Part shown: positions 63,389-64,000 of the stretch, piece by piece
Position numbering within the stretch: the first letter of the stretch is position 1
Layout: each line of letters starts with the position of its first letter
Origin: Algoriphagus resistens
GTDB lineage: Bacteria; Bacteroidota; Bacteroidia; Cytophagales; Cyclobacteriaceae
Direction: 5' to 3'
Assembly (NCBI RefSeq): GCF_001442615.1
Contig: NZ_LMXN01000011.1
Location: 161,440 to 225,439, forward strand
DNA: 64,000 nt
The notes under the pieces: model-generated
Database searches by the model: none
Seen by the model: the letters and a program-made list of their open reading frames with translations, nothing else
What the model was told of the DNA's origin: nothing
Made by a program: the position numbers and the translations under genes

Positions 63389-64000
63389 CGTGACAGTGAT
63401 CAGTCTCAACCGCGGTTGTTCGTTGGGAACTGATTCGCTCACTAAAAGTGTAGAAAAATGCGGAGCAGAGGATGTTCCGCATTTTTTTAACTGTGGAAAC
63501 CGAGGTTTTCATACAACTCTGGGTAGTGGTATCAATCGCTTCTATTTTGGTAGTGCGGGTTGTTTTTTTCTGAAAAACTAGGTTAATCACAGGGGGCTCG
63601 GCGGGTATGGCGATGTCCACGATTTTTTGATTTGGGCTACATTTCCAGTAATGGTATAGCTGTTTGCCCTTCAGGGGTGAACTATGGGTATAAAAGTAAA
63701 TGCATGCACATTAGCCGTTTCTTTAGGTACAGTTCTATAGTTTGGGAACAAAAGTGCGATCCATGGTGAGATGCTATATTCTTCTTCTCTAGGGAAGTTG
63801 GGTGAATTACCCTCCCAGGGCAGGGGTCGATGGGTTGGGCTTCGGGGGTCATAGACTCGTCCAATGGCAACGCCTCATCCCGTTTTTGTTTTGTGTCCGA
63901 CTGCATCCCACAACCAGACAATACTTTTATGCCCTGTGTTAAGATGTTCTCCTATGTTGAAAACCAAGAAAAACAGCTAAAATTTCACATACTTTTTCAT
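63389..64000. other. Right-end region, nothing convincingly coding
   Basis: About 610 bases. After the M14 terminator there are only short frames of low quality on both strands. A minus-strand frame at 63682-63921 reads LSGCGMQSD after a lipobox-like LSGC but has no signal peptide or family, so it is noted and not called. A gene may enter from beyond the right edge. Confidence 0.4.
63454..63488 (+). terminator. Terminator of the M14 pair
   Basis: An eleven-base stem (AAAAATGCGGA / TCCGCATTTTT) with an eleven-base loop runs into seven T. It lies 66 bases past the second M14 gene. Confidence 0.87.

Noticed and set aside
63309..63581. Plus-strand frame across the M14 terminator
   Set aside because: It overlaps the end of the M14 gene in another frame and reads through a strong terminator hairpin.

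Overview
The window comes from a gliding-type member of the phylum Bacteroidota, most likely Cytophagales and plausibly Cyclobacteriaceae (Algoriphagus-like); this is inferred from gene content, since no 16S rRNA is present. Supporting signs are a type IX secretion/gliding cluster (PorP/SprF, GldK, GldL, GldM, GldN and a SprE/PorW-like lipoprotein), a SusC/SusD pair, an ATP synthase operon without the beta and epsilon genes, and Bacteroidota-specific families (DUF4271, DUF3823, DUF983, DUF4168). No tRNA, rRNA, CRISPR array, insertion sequence or prophage was seen.

Layout. 1-2.1 kb: the end of an ABC exporter gene, cut by the left edge, and a small coiled-coil protein. 2.1-5.5 kb: two SurA/parvulin-type periplasmic foldases. 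5.6-8.5 kb: a complete partner-switching module (PP2C phosphatase, STAS antagonist, kinase) with no sigma factor beside it. 8.6-10 kb: DUF721/DciA-like protein and HemW. 10-13.7 kb: Omp85-family protein, DUF4271 membrane protein and uroporphyrinogen-III synthase. 13.8-19.4 kb: the T9SS/gliding genes. 19.4-26.2 kb: UvrC, a class A penicillin-binding protein and SprE/PorW. 26.4-32 kb: atpZ, an AtpI-like gene and atpBEFHAG, closed by a strong terminator. 32-48.5 kb: an accessory polysaccharide-utilization region with a modular surface lipoprotein, a GH76 enzyme, SusC, SusD, a DUF3823 lipoprotein, an unclassified lipoprotein that looks like a glycoside hydrolase, a membrane-spanning LamG/Kelch/SARP-like regulator and an SGNH esterase. 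48.6-59.7 kb: metabolic and housekeeping genes (UbiA-like protein, acyl-CoA dehydrogenase, methyltransferase, AraC regulator, DUF983, ceramidase-like protein, PurM, HemH, DUF4168, CPA2 antiporter and a double Usp). 60-63.4 kb: two secreted M14-family proteins in tandem. The last 600 bases hold a terminator and nothing convincingly coding.

How the genes work together. Envelope biogenesis is a recurring theme: chaperones, an Omp85 protein, peptidoglycan synthesis and the T9SS proton-driven motor (GldL-GldM), its outer-membrane ring (GldK-GldN) and its SprE/PorW partner lie within about 25 kb. The 32-48 kb region reads as a mannan-type or related glycan utilization locus. Surface lipoproteins and GH76 would bind and cut the polymer, SusCD would import oligosaccharides, and the regulator at 44.7-47.2 kb is the best candidate to sense the glycan, because the locus has no SusR, HTCS or ECF/anti-sigma gene.

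The least ordinary items are: (i) the tandem M14 pair, in which the first member has lost every zinc ligand and the catalytic Glu while the second keeps them; (ii) the LamG/Kelch/transmembrane/SARP-like regulator; (iii) the unclassified TIM-barrel-like lipoprotein at 42.4-44.6 kb; and (iv) the duplicated beta-sandwich lipoprotein that opens the glycan locus.
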